Below are positions 28,067-36,809 of a stretch of 64,000 nucleotides of DNA, piece after piece. The notes beneath the pieces were generated by a model. It worked only from the letters and a program-made list of their open reading frames with translations, was not told the origin of the DNA and searched no databases. Source of the stretch: PALSA-1006 sp963733265 (GTDB lineage: Bacteria; Pseudomonadota; Gammaproteobacteria; Burkholderiales; Gallionellaceae); contig CAVTCF010000001.1 in assembly GCA_963733265.1 (NCBI GenBank), forward strand, positions 558,001 to 622,000, given 5' to 3'. Within the stretch, counting starts at the first letter, position 1; each line of letters begins with the position of its first letter. A program made the translations under genes and the position numbers.

Positions 28067-29560
28067 ATGACTCATCGTTTATTCAATAAATTTGGCGGTA
28101 AAGGTGCATTGGTTCTCTGTTGCATTGCACTGTTTGCATCAGGATGTACTGTAGGGCCCGATTTTGTTCGTCCGCAACCGCCCTCAGTTGATCATTACAA
28201 CCAAAAGCCGGATCCTTCAGAAACCGTTCCGGTTGAAGGTCAAACTCAGCATTTCGCACGGGGGATTGGGCCTGTGGCCAACTGGTGGACTTTATTCCAA
28301 TCCAAGCAGCTTGATGCTGCTGTAGCAGAGGGTATAAAAAACAACCCCAGCCTTGAGGCAGCACAAGCGAACCTCCGCGCAAGTTACGATATTCTGCAAG
28401 CCGGATATGGAATTTACTACCCTCAGGTTAATGTCGGTGCAGGGGCTTCAAGGCAGAAGAGTTCTCCTGCAAGCATAGGAAGCAGCGCCCCAAGTAGTAT
28501 ATTTAATTTAACTACGGTCTCGGCTTCTGTCAGCTACCCGCTGGATATTTTCGGGGGAGAAAGGCGCGCCGTTGAGAATTTGGAATCTCTGGCTGAACTG
28601 CAACGTGACACGGTATTAGTTACCTACCTCGCCTTATCTGCAAATATCGTCAATACCTTTATTGCTACGGCAGCCTATCAGGAAGAAATACAAAATACTG
28701 AACAAGTAATTGCGTTGCAGAAAGAACAGATCGCCATTGCCGAGAAACAGAATCAAGCCGGGACGGCGTCCTATGACACTGTGCTTGGCTTGCGCAGCCA
28801 GTTGGCCTCCCTTGAAGCTAATTTGCCGCCATTGCGACAAAAACTTGATCAGGCAGAACACCTGCTCGCAACGCTTGAGGGGCACACTCCCTCGGAGTGG
28901 TCTCCCGTAAAAGTTTCATTGTCAGAAATTTCTTTACCTGGCAGCTTGCCTCTATCTTTACCTTCAGAACTGGCACACCAGCGGCCGGATATTTTGGCCG
29001 CCGAAGCTCAAATGCATGCCGCCAGTGCCAATATTGGTGTTGCCACGGCAGCCCAGTTTCCCAGCTTTACTTTGAATGGAACCTTTGGACAGGGAAGCAC
29101 ATCCTTGAATAGCCTCCTCAGCCAAAATTCCAATTTTTGGAGCGCAGGCGCAGGAATTACAGCCCCCCTGTTTAATGGCAGCACTTTATCTTCCAAGAAA
29201 AAAGCCGCTGTTGACGCCTATCAACAAAGTCAGGCCATGTATCGGCAAACTGTACTTACTGCTTTTGCTCAAGTTGCCGACACCTTGAGGGCTTTGGAGC
29301 ATGATGCTGAAACCATGCAAGCCGAATTAAAGTCCGTTGAAACTTCAAAAGAATCATTGCGCCTAGCACAAATTAACTACCAATCTGGAATGACTAACTA
29401 TTTGCAGGTGATATCAGCAGACATTCAAGACCATCAAGCAAATATTAATTACCTTCAAGCACTGGCACAGCGCCTACAAGATACAACCGCGCTTTTTACT
29501 GCTTTAGGCGGGGGATGGTGGCATTCAGATAACTTGTTGAAAACTGGCGCACCCAATTAA
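28067..29560 (+). CDS. Outer-membrane efflux lipoprotein, NodT/TolC family
   Basis: 497 residues with a lipoprotein signal (LFASGC lipobox at about residue 27) followed by TVGPDFVRPQ, the classic start of NodT-type outer-membrane factors. Two outer-membrane-efflux repeats follow (NWWTLFQSKQLDAAVAEGI..., and RPDILAAEAQMHAASANIGV...). It forms the outer-membrane channel of the exporter encoded by the three upstream genes. The exported substrate cannot be told from sequence. Confidence 0.92.
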   Translation: MTHRLFNKFGGKGALVLCCIALFASGCTVGPDFVRPQPPSVDHYNQKPDPSETVPVEGQTQHFARGIGPVANWWTLFQSKQLDAAVAEGIKNNPSLEAAQANLRASYDILQAGYGIYYPQVNVGAGASRQKSSPASIGSSAPSSIFNLTTVSASVSYPLDIFGGERRAVENLESLAELQRDTVLVTYLALSANIVNTFIATAAYQEEIQNTEQVIALQKEQIAIAEKQNQAGTASYDTVLGLRSQLASLEANLPPLRQKLDQAEHLLATLEGHTPSEWSPVKVSLSEISLPGSLPLSLPSELAHQRPDILAAEAQMHAASANIGVATAAQFPSFTLNGTFGQGSTSLNSLLSQNSNFWSAGAGITAPLFNGSTLSSKKKAAVDAYQQSQAMYRQTVLTAFAQVADTLRALEHDAETMQAELKSVETSKESLRLAQINYQSGMTNYLQVISADIQDHQANINYLQALAQRLQDTTALFTALGGGWWHSDNLLKTGAPN

Positions 29561-29654
29561 TAAATTGCCTCTCGTGTCCTTCACGTTATCTGCCAAGACT
29601 GAATCTATTATGTTTCAGTTGCAGCAGAATATTTGAGTTTATCAATTTATCAAA

Positions 29655-30449
29655 TCACCAAAGCTTGGTACTGACAATACATTTAACAATCCATTGATCA
29701 GACGGATTATTAAAACCTCTGCCAATGCCGGCATTAATTTCATGTCCGGCAATATCAGAATTAATTACTGCGTAAAGTGTTTTGCTGTCGCTGCTGAAAC
29801 TATCAAGCTTGTTTACGGAACCTAGCTCGTTGTAACTTTCTATTCCAAGTTGAGTTTTTCCGGCAATCAAATAGTTAATATTAAAATCAAATTCTTCTGT
29901 TGCCGGCCCGCTGCCGGAATTCAGGCTAACATCGGTGTTGCTATTAAGCGCGATACTCAATTTTTCCAAGTTCCAACCTAAAATAGCCTTAAATTCAAAA
30001 TTGTCGGAATAAGGGGCTACTGCCAGGGGTTGTTCACCCACCTCTATATTGCCTCCCCAGTAAACACCCTGATTTGCATGGGGGGCTATATATTTGAGCC
30101 GAACTTTATACCCGTCGCCATTCCAGTTACCATCCGTATTGACAGTCGATAAAACATATAGCCCCAACTCAAAAGTGTCAGTTAGACCAAAATTAAATTC
30201 TGGTGTTAGCCGATAAACATGATTGGGAGGTTGTTCCCCCGTGTAGTCGGGTGTAGCCCGGCCTGAAATATCATAATTAAAATGCCAATCAATACTTGAA
30301 TGCCCGGCGTCTTCTTTGTCATCGGAATAAACCTGAATTTCTTCAGGGGCCGCGTTGACTTGTCCCGAAAAAAATAAACCATTAATCGACAAATATGCAA
30401 TGACGATTGCGATGCGGAAACCATTTTTGTACTCGTTGTTGTAATTCAT
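29655..30449 (-). CDS. Predicted outer-membrane beta-barrel protein, unknown function
   Basis: 264 residues. A signal peptide (hydrophobic core IAIVIAYLSINGLFF, end near VNAAPEE) is followed by regularly spaced amphipathic strands (YRLTPEFNFGLTDTFELGLYVLS, GGNIEVGEQP, FEFKAILGWNLEKLSIALN) and a C-terminal ...IVSTKLW. It resembles the 'transporter/phenol-degradation-like' small barrels in layout, but no specific family is recognised. It is convergent with the efflux operon and stands alone. AT content is higher than in its neighbours. Confidence 0.6.
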   Translation of the reverse strand: MNYNNEYKNGFRIAIVIAYLSINGLFFSGQVNAAPEEIQVYSDDKEDAGHSSIDWHFNYDISGRATPDYTGEQPPNHVYRLTPEFNFGLTDTFELGLYVLSTVNTDGNWNGDGYKVRLKYIAPHANQGVYWGGNIEVGEQPLAVAPYSDNFEFKAILGWNLEKLSIALNSNTDVSLNSGSGPATEEFDFNINYLIAGKTQLGIESYNELGSVNKLDSFSSDSKTLYAVINSDIAGHEINAGIGRGFNNPSDQWIVKCIVSTKLW

Positions 30450-30602
30450 ATTATTTCAAGTCCAGTATTTCACCTTTGCTTATTATGGGTAAATAATCGT
30501 CGCTGCCAAATAAGACTTAATGCTATTGATTTTCTAATTTATGAATTTGCTTAAATTATTTGAATTGAATGCAGAATTGTTCCGGGAGGAAAATTGACAG
30601 AC

Positions 30603-31730
30603 TCAAGCCTGTTTAAACGGGCTTCTCTCATTCAATTGATCTACATATTTTACAATGGCATCTGCTTCTTGCTTTAGATAACTTTCCACTGCTTCTGCAA
30701 ACTGCGGGTGCGCCAACCAATGCGCGGAACGCGTGGTTACCGGCAAAAATCCGCGTGCGAGTTTATGCTCGCCTTGAGCACCGCCTTCAAATGTTTTGAT
30801 GTTGTGCATGATGCAATACTCGATTGCCTGATAGTAGCAAGTTTCGAAGTGCAGGCCGGAGTGAAATTCAAACGTCCCCCAGGAGCGCCCATACAATGCA
30901 TCGTCGGTCAAATAATTGAGTGCGCTCGCTACGGGCTTCCCCTCACGCGTTGCAATGACCAGCAAAGTGTGTTGCGGCAACGCGGCACCGATGCGCTGAA
31001 AAAAATCTTCATTCAACTGATGCGGTGAATTGTGCAGTTGGAGAGTATGTAAATAGCATGAGGCAAAGAAAGTCCACTGTTCTTTGGTGGCATTTATTCC
31101 GGTGACACATTGCAATTCTATGCCGGCTTCGGCGACTTTTTTCCTTTCCTGCTTGATGCGCTTGCGCTTATCGCGGCTGAGAGTAGACAAAAATTCGTCA
31201 AAATCCCGATAGCCTGAATTCTTCCAATGGAACTGCACATCCTGGCGCAGCATCATGCCCTGAGCTTCCGCTTCCATTGTGTCGGCCTCATCCAGAAAAA
31301 GGCAGTGCAGCGAAGATACACCCATTTCTTTCGCATAATTCAAGGCACTCTTCAATAACAAACTGCGCAGCTCTGCCGTTGCCGCCAGCAAACGCCTGCC
31401 AGTCACCGGGGTGAATGGCACTGTGCATACCAGCTTGGGATAGTAATGCAGACCATGACGACGATAGGCATCTGCCCAGGCAAAATCGAACACATGCTCA
31501 CCAAATGAATTCATTTTCAGATAAAGGGGCATCCCGCCAACCAACCGTTCGTCATGCCATAAGGTCAGAAACTGCGCCTTCCACCCAAACTTGGGTGTAG
31601 CGCAAGCGCTTTCTTGCAGGGCATAAAAAAAGGCATGAGATAGCAGCGGGTCATCTTGCGTAAGCGCATTCCAATCGGCAATGGGAATGTCTGCAATATT
31701 TTCGATGATTTTCAATATGTACTCATTCAT
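30603..31730 (-). CDS. GNAT/FemAB-like acyltransferase of the DUF482 (PF04339) family
   Basis: 375 residues. Conserved DUF482 features include NALTQDDPLLSHAFFYALQES at the start, PLYLKMNSFGEHVFDFAWADAYRRHGL, YYPKLVCTVPFTPVTGRRLL, FHWKNSGYRDFDEFLSTL and, near the end, FEGGAQGEHKLARGFLPV. The fold is a doubled GNAT domain as in FemA/FemB; aminoacyl or acyl transfer is expected but the substrate is not known. Stand-alone gene with ordinary codon use. Confidence 0.85.
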   Translation of the reverse strand: MNEYILKIIENIADIPIADWNALTQDDPLLSHAFFYALQESACATPKFGWKAQFLTLWHDERLVGGMPLYLKMNSFGEHVFDFAWADAYRRHGLHYYPKLVCTVPFTPVTGRRLLAATAELRSLLLKSALNYAKEMGVSSLHCLFLDEADTMEAEAQGMMLRQDVQFHWKNSGYRDFDEFLSTLSRDKRKRIKQERKKVAEAGIELQCVTGINATKEQWTFFASCYLHTLQLHNSPHQLNEDFFQRIGAALPQHTLLVIATREGKPVASALNYLTDDALYGRSWGTFEFHSGLHFETCYYQAIEYCIMHNIKTFEGGAQGEHKLARGFLPVTTRSAHWLAHPQFAEAVESYLKQEADAIVKYVDQLNERSPFKQA

Positions 31731-31841
31731 GCGGATATTTTAGAGCGGGCATCAGGATTCAGCGAGAACTAAATTTTGCTGCGTAACCTGGTGTGTAACA
31801 CTTGATATGAGGTTAAGGTTAAAGGCGAAGTGGTAAGATTC

Positions 31842-31882
31842 TGTTCGGGATAAAAAAGCTATACTGGCGGATATCCCGAACA
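31842..31882 (+). promoter_or_regulatory. 11-bp perfect inverted repeat in the promoter region of the flavin-reductase gene
   Basis: TGTTCGGGATA at 31842-31852 is mirrored exactly by TATCCCGAACA at 31872-31882, with a 19-base spacer. A TATACT hexamer, a good -10 candidate, lies in the spacer at 31860-31865. The repeat sits 19 bases before the ATG, so it could be a repressor operator or an RNA hairpin in the leader. It is not followed by a T run, so it is not a terminator. Confidence 0.45.
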
Positions 31883-31900
31883 TACAGGTGAGTCGCCGAT

Positions 31901-32542
31901 ATGCAAATTGATCCAACTCAGCATTCAATTGAAGATAATTACAAGCTTCTAACCAATCTGGTTGTTCCCCGTCCTATTGCCTGGGTCACCACTCAAGGTC
32001 AAAAAGGCGTGGTAAATCTAGCACCTTTCAGCTTTTTTAATGCTGTCGGCGCTAATCCGCTTTACTTGATCATCAGCATCGGCCTCAATGATTCCGGTAA
32101 ACTCAAAGATACTGCGAAGAATATTTTGGATGGTGGCGAATTTGTTGTGAATTTGGTTACCGAAGAGTTGTTCGATGCCATGAATATTTCAGCAGCGGAT
32201 TTTCCGTCGGACGAGAGTGAGCTGGAGGCGGCAAATTTGCACCCATCACCATCGGTTAGAATTAAAGTGCCACGGATAGCGGAAGCACAGGCCAGTCTCG
32301 AGTGCAGACTATTTAGTTCTCAAGCGCTGGGATCAAATACGCTGATAATTGGGGAGGTTGTGATGTTTCATGTGGCGGATAATCTGATTGATCAACAATT
32401 GCATATCAATAATTTTGCCCCCGTCGGACGGCTTGGCTCACCTTCTGTTTATTGCCGTACTACAGATCGATTTGATGTTGCGCGAATTAGCTATGCGCAA
32501 TGGCTTGGTAATAATAATGAACTGGCATCTGATCAAACGTGA
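31901..32542 (+). CDS. Flavin-reductase-like (FMN-binding split-barrel) protein
   Basis: 213 residues. The N-terminus YKLLTNLVVPRPIAWVTTQG is the signature of the DIM6/NTAB flavoredoxin family, followed by NLAPFSFFNAVGANPLYLIIS and FVVNLVTEELFDAMN. FMN binding and NAD(P)H-linked flavin reduction, or an electron-carrier role, are expected in the cytosol. A possible operator or hairpin lies directly upstream. It is followed after 30 bases by nfeD. Confidence 0.88.
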   Translation: MQIDPTQHSIEDNYKLLTNLVVPRPIAWVTTQGQKGVVNLAPFSFFNAVGANPLYLIISIGLNDSGKLKDTAKNILDGGEFVVNLVTEELFDAMNISAADFPSDESELEAANLHPSPSVRIKVPRIAEAQASLECRLFSSQALGSNTLIIGEVVMFHVADNLIDQQLHINNFAPVGRLGSPSVYCRTTDRFDVARISYAQWLGNNNELASDQT

Positions 32543-32572
32543 CAAGTTCACTTAACAAACATTAAGGATTGA

Positions 32573-33001
32573 ATGATGGAAATTTACGTTTACTGGTTTT
32601 TGCTGGCATTGTTATTACTCGGATTGGAAATGGCAACAGGTACGTTCTATTTGCTGGTATTGTCCATCTCGATGATGATGGGCGGATCGGCGGCCTACTA
32701 TGGCGTGAGCTTGGTATGGCAATTGGTGGTGTGCGCATTGGCGGCGGTTGTCGGCGTATTTATTTTGCGACGTTGGAAAAGCGGTCAAGTCAAAGAAGTG
32801 GCAAGCGCAAGTCTGGACATAGGCCAGCCGGTGCAAGTGTTAAAGTGGCAGGAGAATGGTTTGGCCCGTGTATTTTACCGGGGCGCAGAATGGAATGCAG
32901 AACTTGAGTCGGCCAACTTGCCGCGCGATGAAACGCTCTACATTGCGGCGGTGCAAGGTTCAAGTTTGATTTTGACAAATCGCAAGCCGAAACATCATTA
33001 A
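32573..33001 (+). CDS. NfeD-family membrane protein (short form)
   Basis: 142 residues. Two to three hydrophobic segments (about 3-75) are followed by a C-terminal OB-fold NfeD domain (about 80-140: SASLDIGQPVQVLKWQENGLARVFYRGAEWNAEL). An AAGGA ribosome binding site precedes the ATG. Short NfeD proteins are paired with stomatin/SPFH proteins, and the partner follows after nine bases. Roles proposed for the pair are membrane microdomain organisation and membrane protein quality control. Confidence 0.9.
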   Translation: MMEIYVYWFLLALLLLGLEMATGTFYLLVLSISMMMGGSAAYYGVSLVWQLVVCALAAVVGVFILRRWKSGQVKEVASASLDIGQPVQVLKWQENGLARVFYRGAEWNAELESANLPRDETLYIAAVQGSSLILTNRKPKHH

Positions 33002-33010
33002 GGAGGCAGC

Positions 33011-33916
33011 ATGGAAATCGCTCTGTTTATACTTTTTGTAGCCGTTATTTTTATAATCAAGGCGCTCAAGGTGGTACCCCAGCAAAACTCCTGGGTGGTA
33101 GAACGCCTGGGGAGGTTTCATGCTGCATTGTTGCCCGGCTTAAATATCGTTATTCCGTTTATTGATCGAGTTGCCTACAAGCACCTGCTCAAGGAAGTGC
33201 CGCTGGATGTGCCGAGCCAAGTCTGTATTACCAGGGATAACACTCAATTGCAGGTGGATGGGATTTTGTATTTTCAGGTGACCGACCCACGGCTGGCATC
33301 TTATGGCACCAGCAATTACGTTATGGCGATTACCCAGCTTGCGCAGACTACGCTACGTTCTGTTATCGGCAAGATGGAGCTGGATAAGACCTTTGAAGAG
33401 CGCGACGATATTAATCGTGCTGTGGTTGCCGCCTTGGATGAGGCTGCGACGAGTTGGGGCGTAAAAGTACTGCGTTACGAAATCAAGGATCTGACGCCGC
33501 CCAAGGAAATTCTTCATGCCATGCAGGCGCAGATAACCGCTGAACGTGAGAAGCGCGCTTTGATTGCCGCTTCCGAAGGACGCAAGCAGGAGCAGATTAA
33601 TATTGCCACGGGCGAAAGAGAAGCCTTTATTCAGCGCTCGGAAGGTGAGAAACAAGCGGCGATAAACACGGCACAAGGGCAGGCTGAGGCTATCAAGGCT
33701 GTAGCTTCCGCGACTGCGCAAGCGATTCAGCAAGTGGCGCAAGCAATTCAATCACCCGGAGGCATGGATGCTGTTAATCTCAAGGTTGCAGAAAAATATG
33801 TGGAAGCCTTCGGCAATGTTGCAAAAGAGGGCAATACGTTAATTCTGCCAAGCAATTTGGCGGATATGGGCGCGATGGTCGCTGCGGCGATGAGTATCGT
33901 TAAGACGCAAAAGTAA
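33011..33916 (+). CDS. SPFH/Band-7 stomatin-like protein (paraslipin/QmcA type)
   Basis: 301 residues. An N-terminal membrane anchor (about 2-18) is followed by the SPFH domain (VVPQQNSWVVERLGRFHAALLPGLNIVIPF...) and a coiled-coil with AEREKRALIAASEGRKQEQIN and GEREAFIQRSEGEKQAAINTA repeats. It ends with the AIQSPGGMDAVNLKVAEKYVEAF segment of paraslipins. It oligomerises on the inner membrane. It forms an operon with nfeD. Confidence 0.93.
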   Translation: MEIALFILFVAVIFIIKALKVVPQQNSWVVERLGRFHAALLPGLNIVIPFIDRVAYKHLLKEVPLDVPSQVCITRDNTQLQVDGILYFQVTDPRLASYGTSNYVMAITQLAQTTLRSVIGKMELDKTFEERDDINRAVVAALDEAATSWGVKVLRYEIKDLTPPKEILHAMQAQITAEREKRALIAASEGRKQEQINIATGEREAFIQRSEGEKQAAINTAQGQAEAIKAVASATAQAIQQVAQAIQSPGGMDAVNLKVAEKYVEAFGNVAKEGNTLILPSNLADMGAMVAAAMSIVKTQK

Positions 33917-33975
33917 GATATATTTTTTGGCCGGTGTTAATTTTCGATGTATATAATTGAGGAAAGGAAAACAAT

Positions 33976-34935
33976 ATGACGTTCTACCATCGCATGACTT
34001 TCTGGATGACATGTGCAATTGCCATGTCGTTTATTTCAGTTGCCAATGCCGCAGCGCCCCAGGTAAAAACTCAGGCGCCGGGTTATTACCGCTTGATACT
34101 GGGTGACTTTGAAATAACTGCATTATCGGATGGAACTGTAAAGCTTCCCGTGGGCAAGTTGCTCGGCAATACAACACCCGAGAAGGTGGCGAGCGCATTG
34201 TCGCAAAACTTCCTCGAAGACCCGCTTGAAACATCGGTCAATGGATTTTTGATTAACACCGGCACGAAACTTATTTTGATCGATACGGGAGCGGCTAACT
34301 TGTTCGGCCCGACGCTGGGTAATCTGGTTAACAACCTGAAGGCATCAGGCTATCAACCCGAGCAAGTCGACGAAGTTTATATTACGCACATGCATGCCGA
34401 CCATGTGGGCGGTCTCATCAGTGGCGACAAGCTGGCATTTCCAAATGCGATTGTGCGCGCGGATCAGCACGATGCCGACTATTGGCTAAGCCAGGCTAAT
34501 TTGGATGCTGCGCCAAAGGAGTCAAAAGGATTCTTTCAGGGGGCAATGGCGTCTCTTAATCCATACGTCAAGGCAGGCAAATTCAAATCATTTACGGGAG
34601 CAACTGAACTCGTTCCCGGAATCAAAGCTGTTGCCAGTTACGGCCATACCGTTGGACACACCACTTATGTAGTCGAAAGCAAAGGCCAAAAGCTGGTGCT
34701 TTGGGGTGACTTAATGCATGTGGCTTCAGTGCAGTTCACAGAACCTTCAGTGGTAATAGGATTTGACTCGGATATAAAATTGGCAGCCATCGAACGTAAG
34801 AAAGCATTTTCCGAGGCAGCCAAGCAAGGATACTGGGTTGCCGGAGCACATCTTTCATTTCCCGGAATCGGACACTTGCGCGCCAAAGATGAAGGCTATG
34901 TTTGGATACCTGTAAATTATTCTTCTCTTAAGTAG
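33976..34935 (+). CDS. Periplasmic metallo-beta-lactamase-fold hydrolase
   Basis: 319 residues with a signal peptide (cleavage near NAAAPQ). The MBL zinc motif is THMHADHVGG, preceded by LILIDTGAANLFGP. The remaining ligands are GHTVGHTTY and the Asp in LVLWGDLMHV; a late His is present in GAHLSFPGIGH. The general layout resembles quorum-quenching lactonase-like and AttM-type enzymes, but the substrate is not determined. It is preceded by AGGAAAGG-like spacing and stands alone downstream of the stomatin gene. Confidence 0.88.
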   Translation: MTFYHRMTFWMTCAIAMSFISVANAAAPQVKTQAPGYYRLILGDFEITALSDGTVKLPVGKLLGNTTPEKVASALSQNFLEDPLETSVNGFLINTGTKLILIDTGAANLFGPTLGNLVNNLKASGYQPEQVDEVYITHMHADHVGGLISGDKLAFPNAIVRADQHDADYWLSQANLDAAPKESKGFFQGAMASLNPYVKAGKFKSFTGATELVPGIKAVASYGHTVGHTTYVVESKGQKLVLWGDLMHVASVQFTEPSVVIGFDSDIKLAAIERKKAFSEAAKQGYWVAGAHLSFPGIGHLRAKDEGYVWIPVNYSSLK

Positions 34936-34977
34936 CTTGTTGAGGCGGGCGAATAAATGTAATTAATTTGGAGACTC

Positions 34978-36213
34978 ATGCAATTATCTTCGCCCGCCTT
35001 ATCCGCACATTTATTGAAAAATCGTAACTTCCTCAAGTTACTTGCTTTTCGAATACAGATCGTTCTTGCCTACCAAATCATCGTAGTGGTGGTTGGATGG
35101 CATATCTACGAGTTGACGCACGATGCATTGGCACTCGGTCTGATTGGTCTGGCTGAGGTGATTCCCTATTTTGCCTGCGCACTTTTTGCCGGTTATGCCG
35201 TTGATCATCATTCGCGGCGTAAATTTGGCGTATTGGCGGGTACGTTCACAAGCCTGAATGCATTGGTGTTGGTTGCTACCACAGTGATCGCACCGGGTAG
35301 CCCGTCTATGTGGATTTATGCTTCGATTGCCTGCGGCGGTGTGGCGCGCGCTTTTATCAGCCCTTCTTATAATTCGCTTTTCGCACTGGTTATGCCGCGC
35401 GAACAATATGCACGCGCGGCAGGAGTTGGCAGTTCCTTCTTTCAGTTCGGATTGGTAGTGGGGCCGGCGTTAGGCGGTGCATTGGTAGGATGGGCGAGCC
35501 TTACCGCCGCGTATGCAGTCGCTGCTGTTCTTGCGATGAGCGCAGCGTTCACGCTGTTGTCATTGCAAGTCATTGAGCCGCCACCGGCAAAGTCCTCAGC
35601 CGTGTTTTCCAGTATTGCAGAAGGCTTGCGCTTTGTCTTTGGACACCAGATTATTCTTGGCGCACAAGCTTTGGATATGTTTGCTGTGCTGTTCGGCGGC
35701 GCTGTTGCCATGTTGCCGGCATTTGTACAAGATGTATTCCATTATGGCCCGCAAGGGTTGGGTATCTTGCGTGCAGCCCCCGCTTTGGGCGCGATCCTGA
35801 TTGGTATTGCTCTGGCCAAATATCCAATCAATAAACATGCGGGACGTTATCTGTTGAGTGCAGTGACCGGATTTGGTTTTTGCATTATTGCTTTCGCATT
35901 GACCAAGAATTTTTGGATTGCTGCAATTTTTCTTATGCTGTCCGGCATTTGTGATGGTGTATCGGTGGTGATGCGTACTACCATCATGCAGTTGGCGACA
36001 CCTGATTCAATGAGAGGGCGGGTTGCTTCGATCAATGGTATTTTTATCGGTTCGTCGAATGAATTGGGCGCTTTCGAATCCGGTGTGGCAGCGCGTCTGC
36101 TGGGCTTGATTCCTTCGGTAATTTTTGGCGGCACCATGACTCTTGCAGTAGTTTCAGCAACTGCATACTTGGCCCCCAAGCTACGCAAACTGGATTTGGA
36201 CAAACTGCACTAA
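34978..36213 (+). CDS. Major facilitator superfamily transporter, EntS-like (MFS_3)
   Basis: 411 residues with about 12 predicted membrane segments. Early sequence RNFLKLLAFRIQIVLAYQII and the loop GYAVDHHSRRKFGVLAG (the MFS motif A region) are typical. The MFS_3 subfamily includes EntS and many exporters of siderophores and other small molecules. No siderophore biosynthesis genes are near, so the substrate is open. Confidence 0.85.
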   Translation: MQLSSPALSAHLLKNRNFLKLLAFRIQIVLAYQIIVVVVGWHIYELTHDALALGLIGLAEVIPYFACALFAGYAVDHHSRRKFGVLAGTFTSLNALVLVATTVIAPGSPSMWIYASIACGGVARAFISPSYNSLFALVMPREQYARAAGVGSSFFQFGLVVGPALGGALVGWASLTAAYAVAAVLAMSAAFTLLSLQVIEPPPAKSSAVFSSIAEGLRFVFGHQIILGAQALDMFAVLFGGAVAMLPAFVQDVFHYGPQGLGILRAAPALGAILIGIALAKYPINKHAGRYLLSAVTGFGFCIIAFALTKNFWIAAIFLMLSGICDGVSVVMRTTIMQLATPDSMRGRVASINGIFIGSSNELGAFESGVAARLLGLIPSVIFGGTMTLAVVSATAYLAPKLRKLDLDKLH

Positions 36214-36368
36214 CCTGCGTGGTCTGGCACACAGAGACAGCCTCATTTTTTGCGTAGAATAATATCCAGCTAATAGATGTATTAGCCATCAGGATTTGCG
36301 TGCAAATAGTGCGGTATGTGATAGCGACGCAATCCAATCAATTAAGCTTCACTTCAAAGAAAGTTACC

Positions 36369-36761
36369 ATGAAAAACCAAGTAGGTTTGTGGATAGACCA
36401 TAGAGAAGCTTTCGTGGTATTTGCGGATAAAGATCAGGAAAATGAAGCTATTGAAGAAATAAAATCCGGGGTGGAAAAGCATGTCAGATTTTCAATGTCG
36501 GCAGATGGTAAAGCAGACGACCAGCGCGACAGGCAATTCCAAACGCATCTGAACAAATACTACGACGAAGTTATCAATTATATCGCGGCAGCTAAATCCA
36601 TTTTCATATTCGGACCGGGCGAAGCCAAAGTGGAATTTAAAAAACGACTTGAAGGTGACGGAATGGGTGGTCGTGTAGTTGGGGTTGAAACCGTTGACAA
36701 GATGACACCGAACCAAATCGAGGCCAAAGTTTGGCAGCATTTTCAAAAGCGGGTCTATTAA
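36369..36761 (+). CDS. Conserved hypothetical protein, possibly eRF1-domain-like
   Basis: 130 residues from the ATG at 36369; an upstream in-frame start at 36300 adds an unlikely tail. The N-terminus KNQVGLWIDHREAFVVFAD and the C-terminal GPGEAKVEFKKRL...VVGVETVDKMTPNQIEAKV recall the small proteins annotated as bacterial or archaeal release-factor-like (baeRF) or 'translational machinery' proteins. That link is from memory and tentative. Cytosolic, no transmembrane segment, convergent with the gene at 36810. Confidence 0.5.
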   Translation: MKNQVGLWIDHREAFVVFADKDQENEAIEEIKSGVEKHVRFSMSADGKADDQRDRQFQTHLNKYYDEVINYIAAAKSIFIFGPGEAKVEFKKRLEGDGMGGRVVGVETVDKMTPNQIEAKVWQHFQKRVY

Positions 36762-36809
36762 CCGGGCACTGCCAGTCGGATTGTTACGATTACTTTTACC
36801 ACCGCTAAT

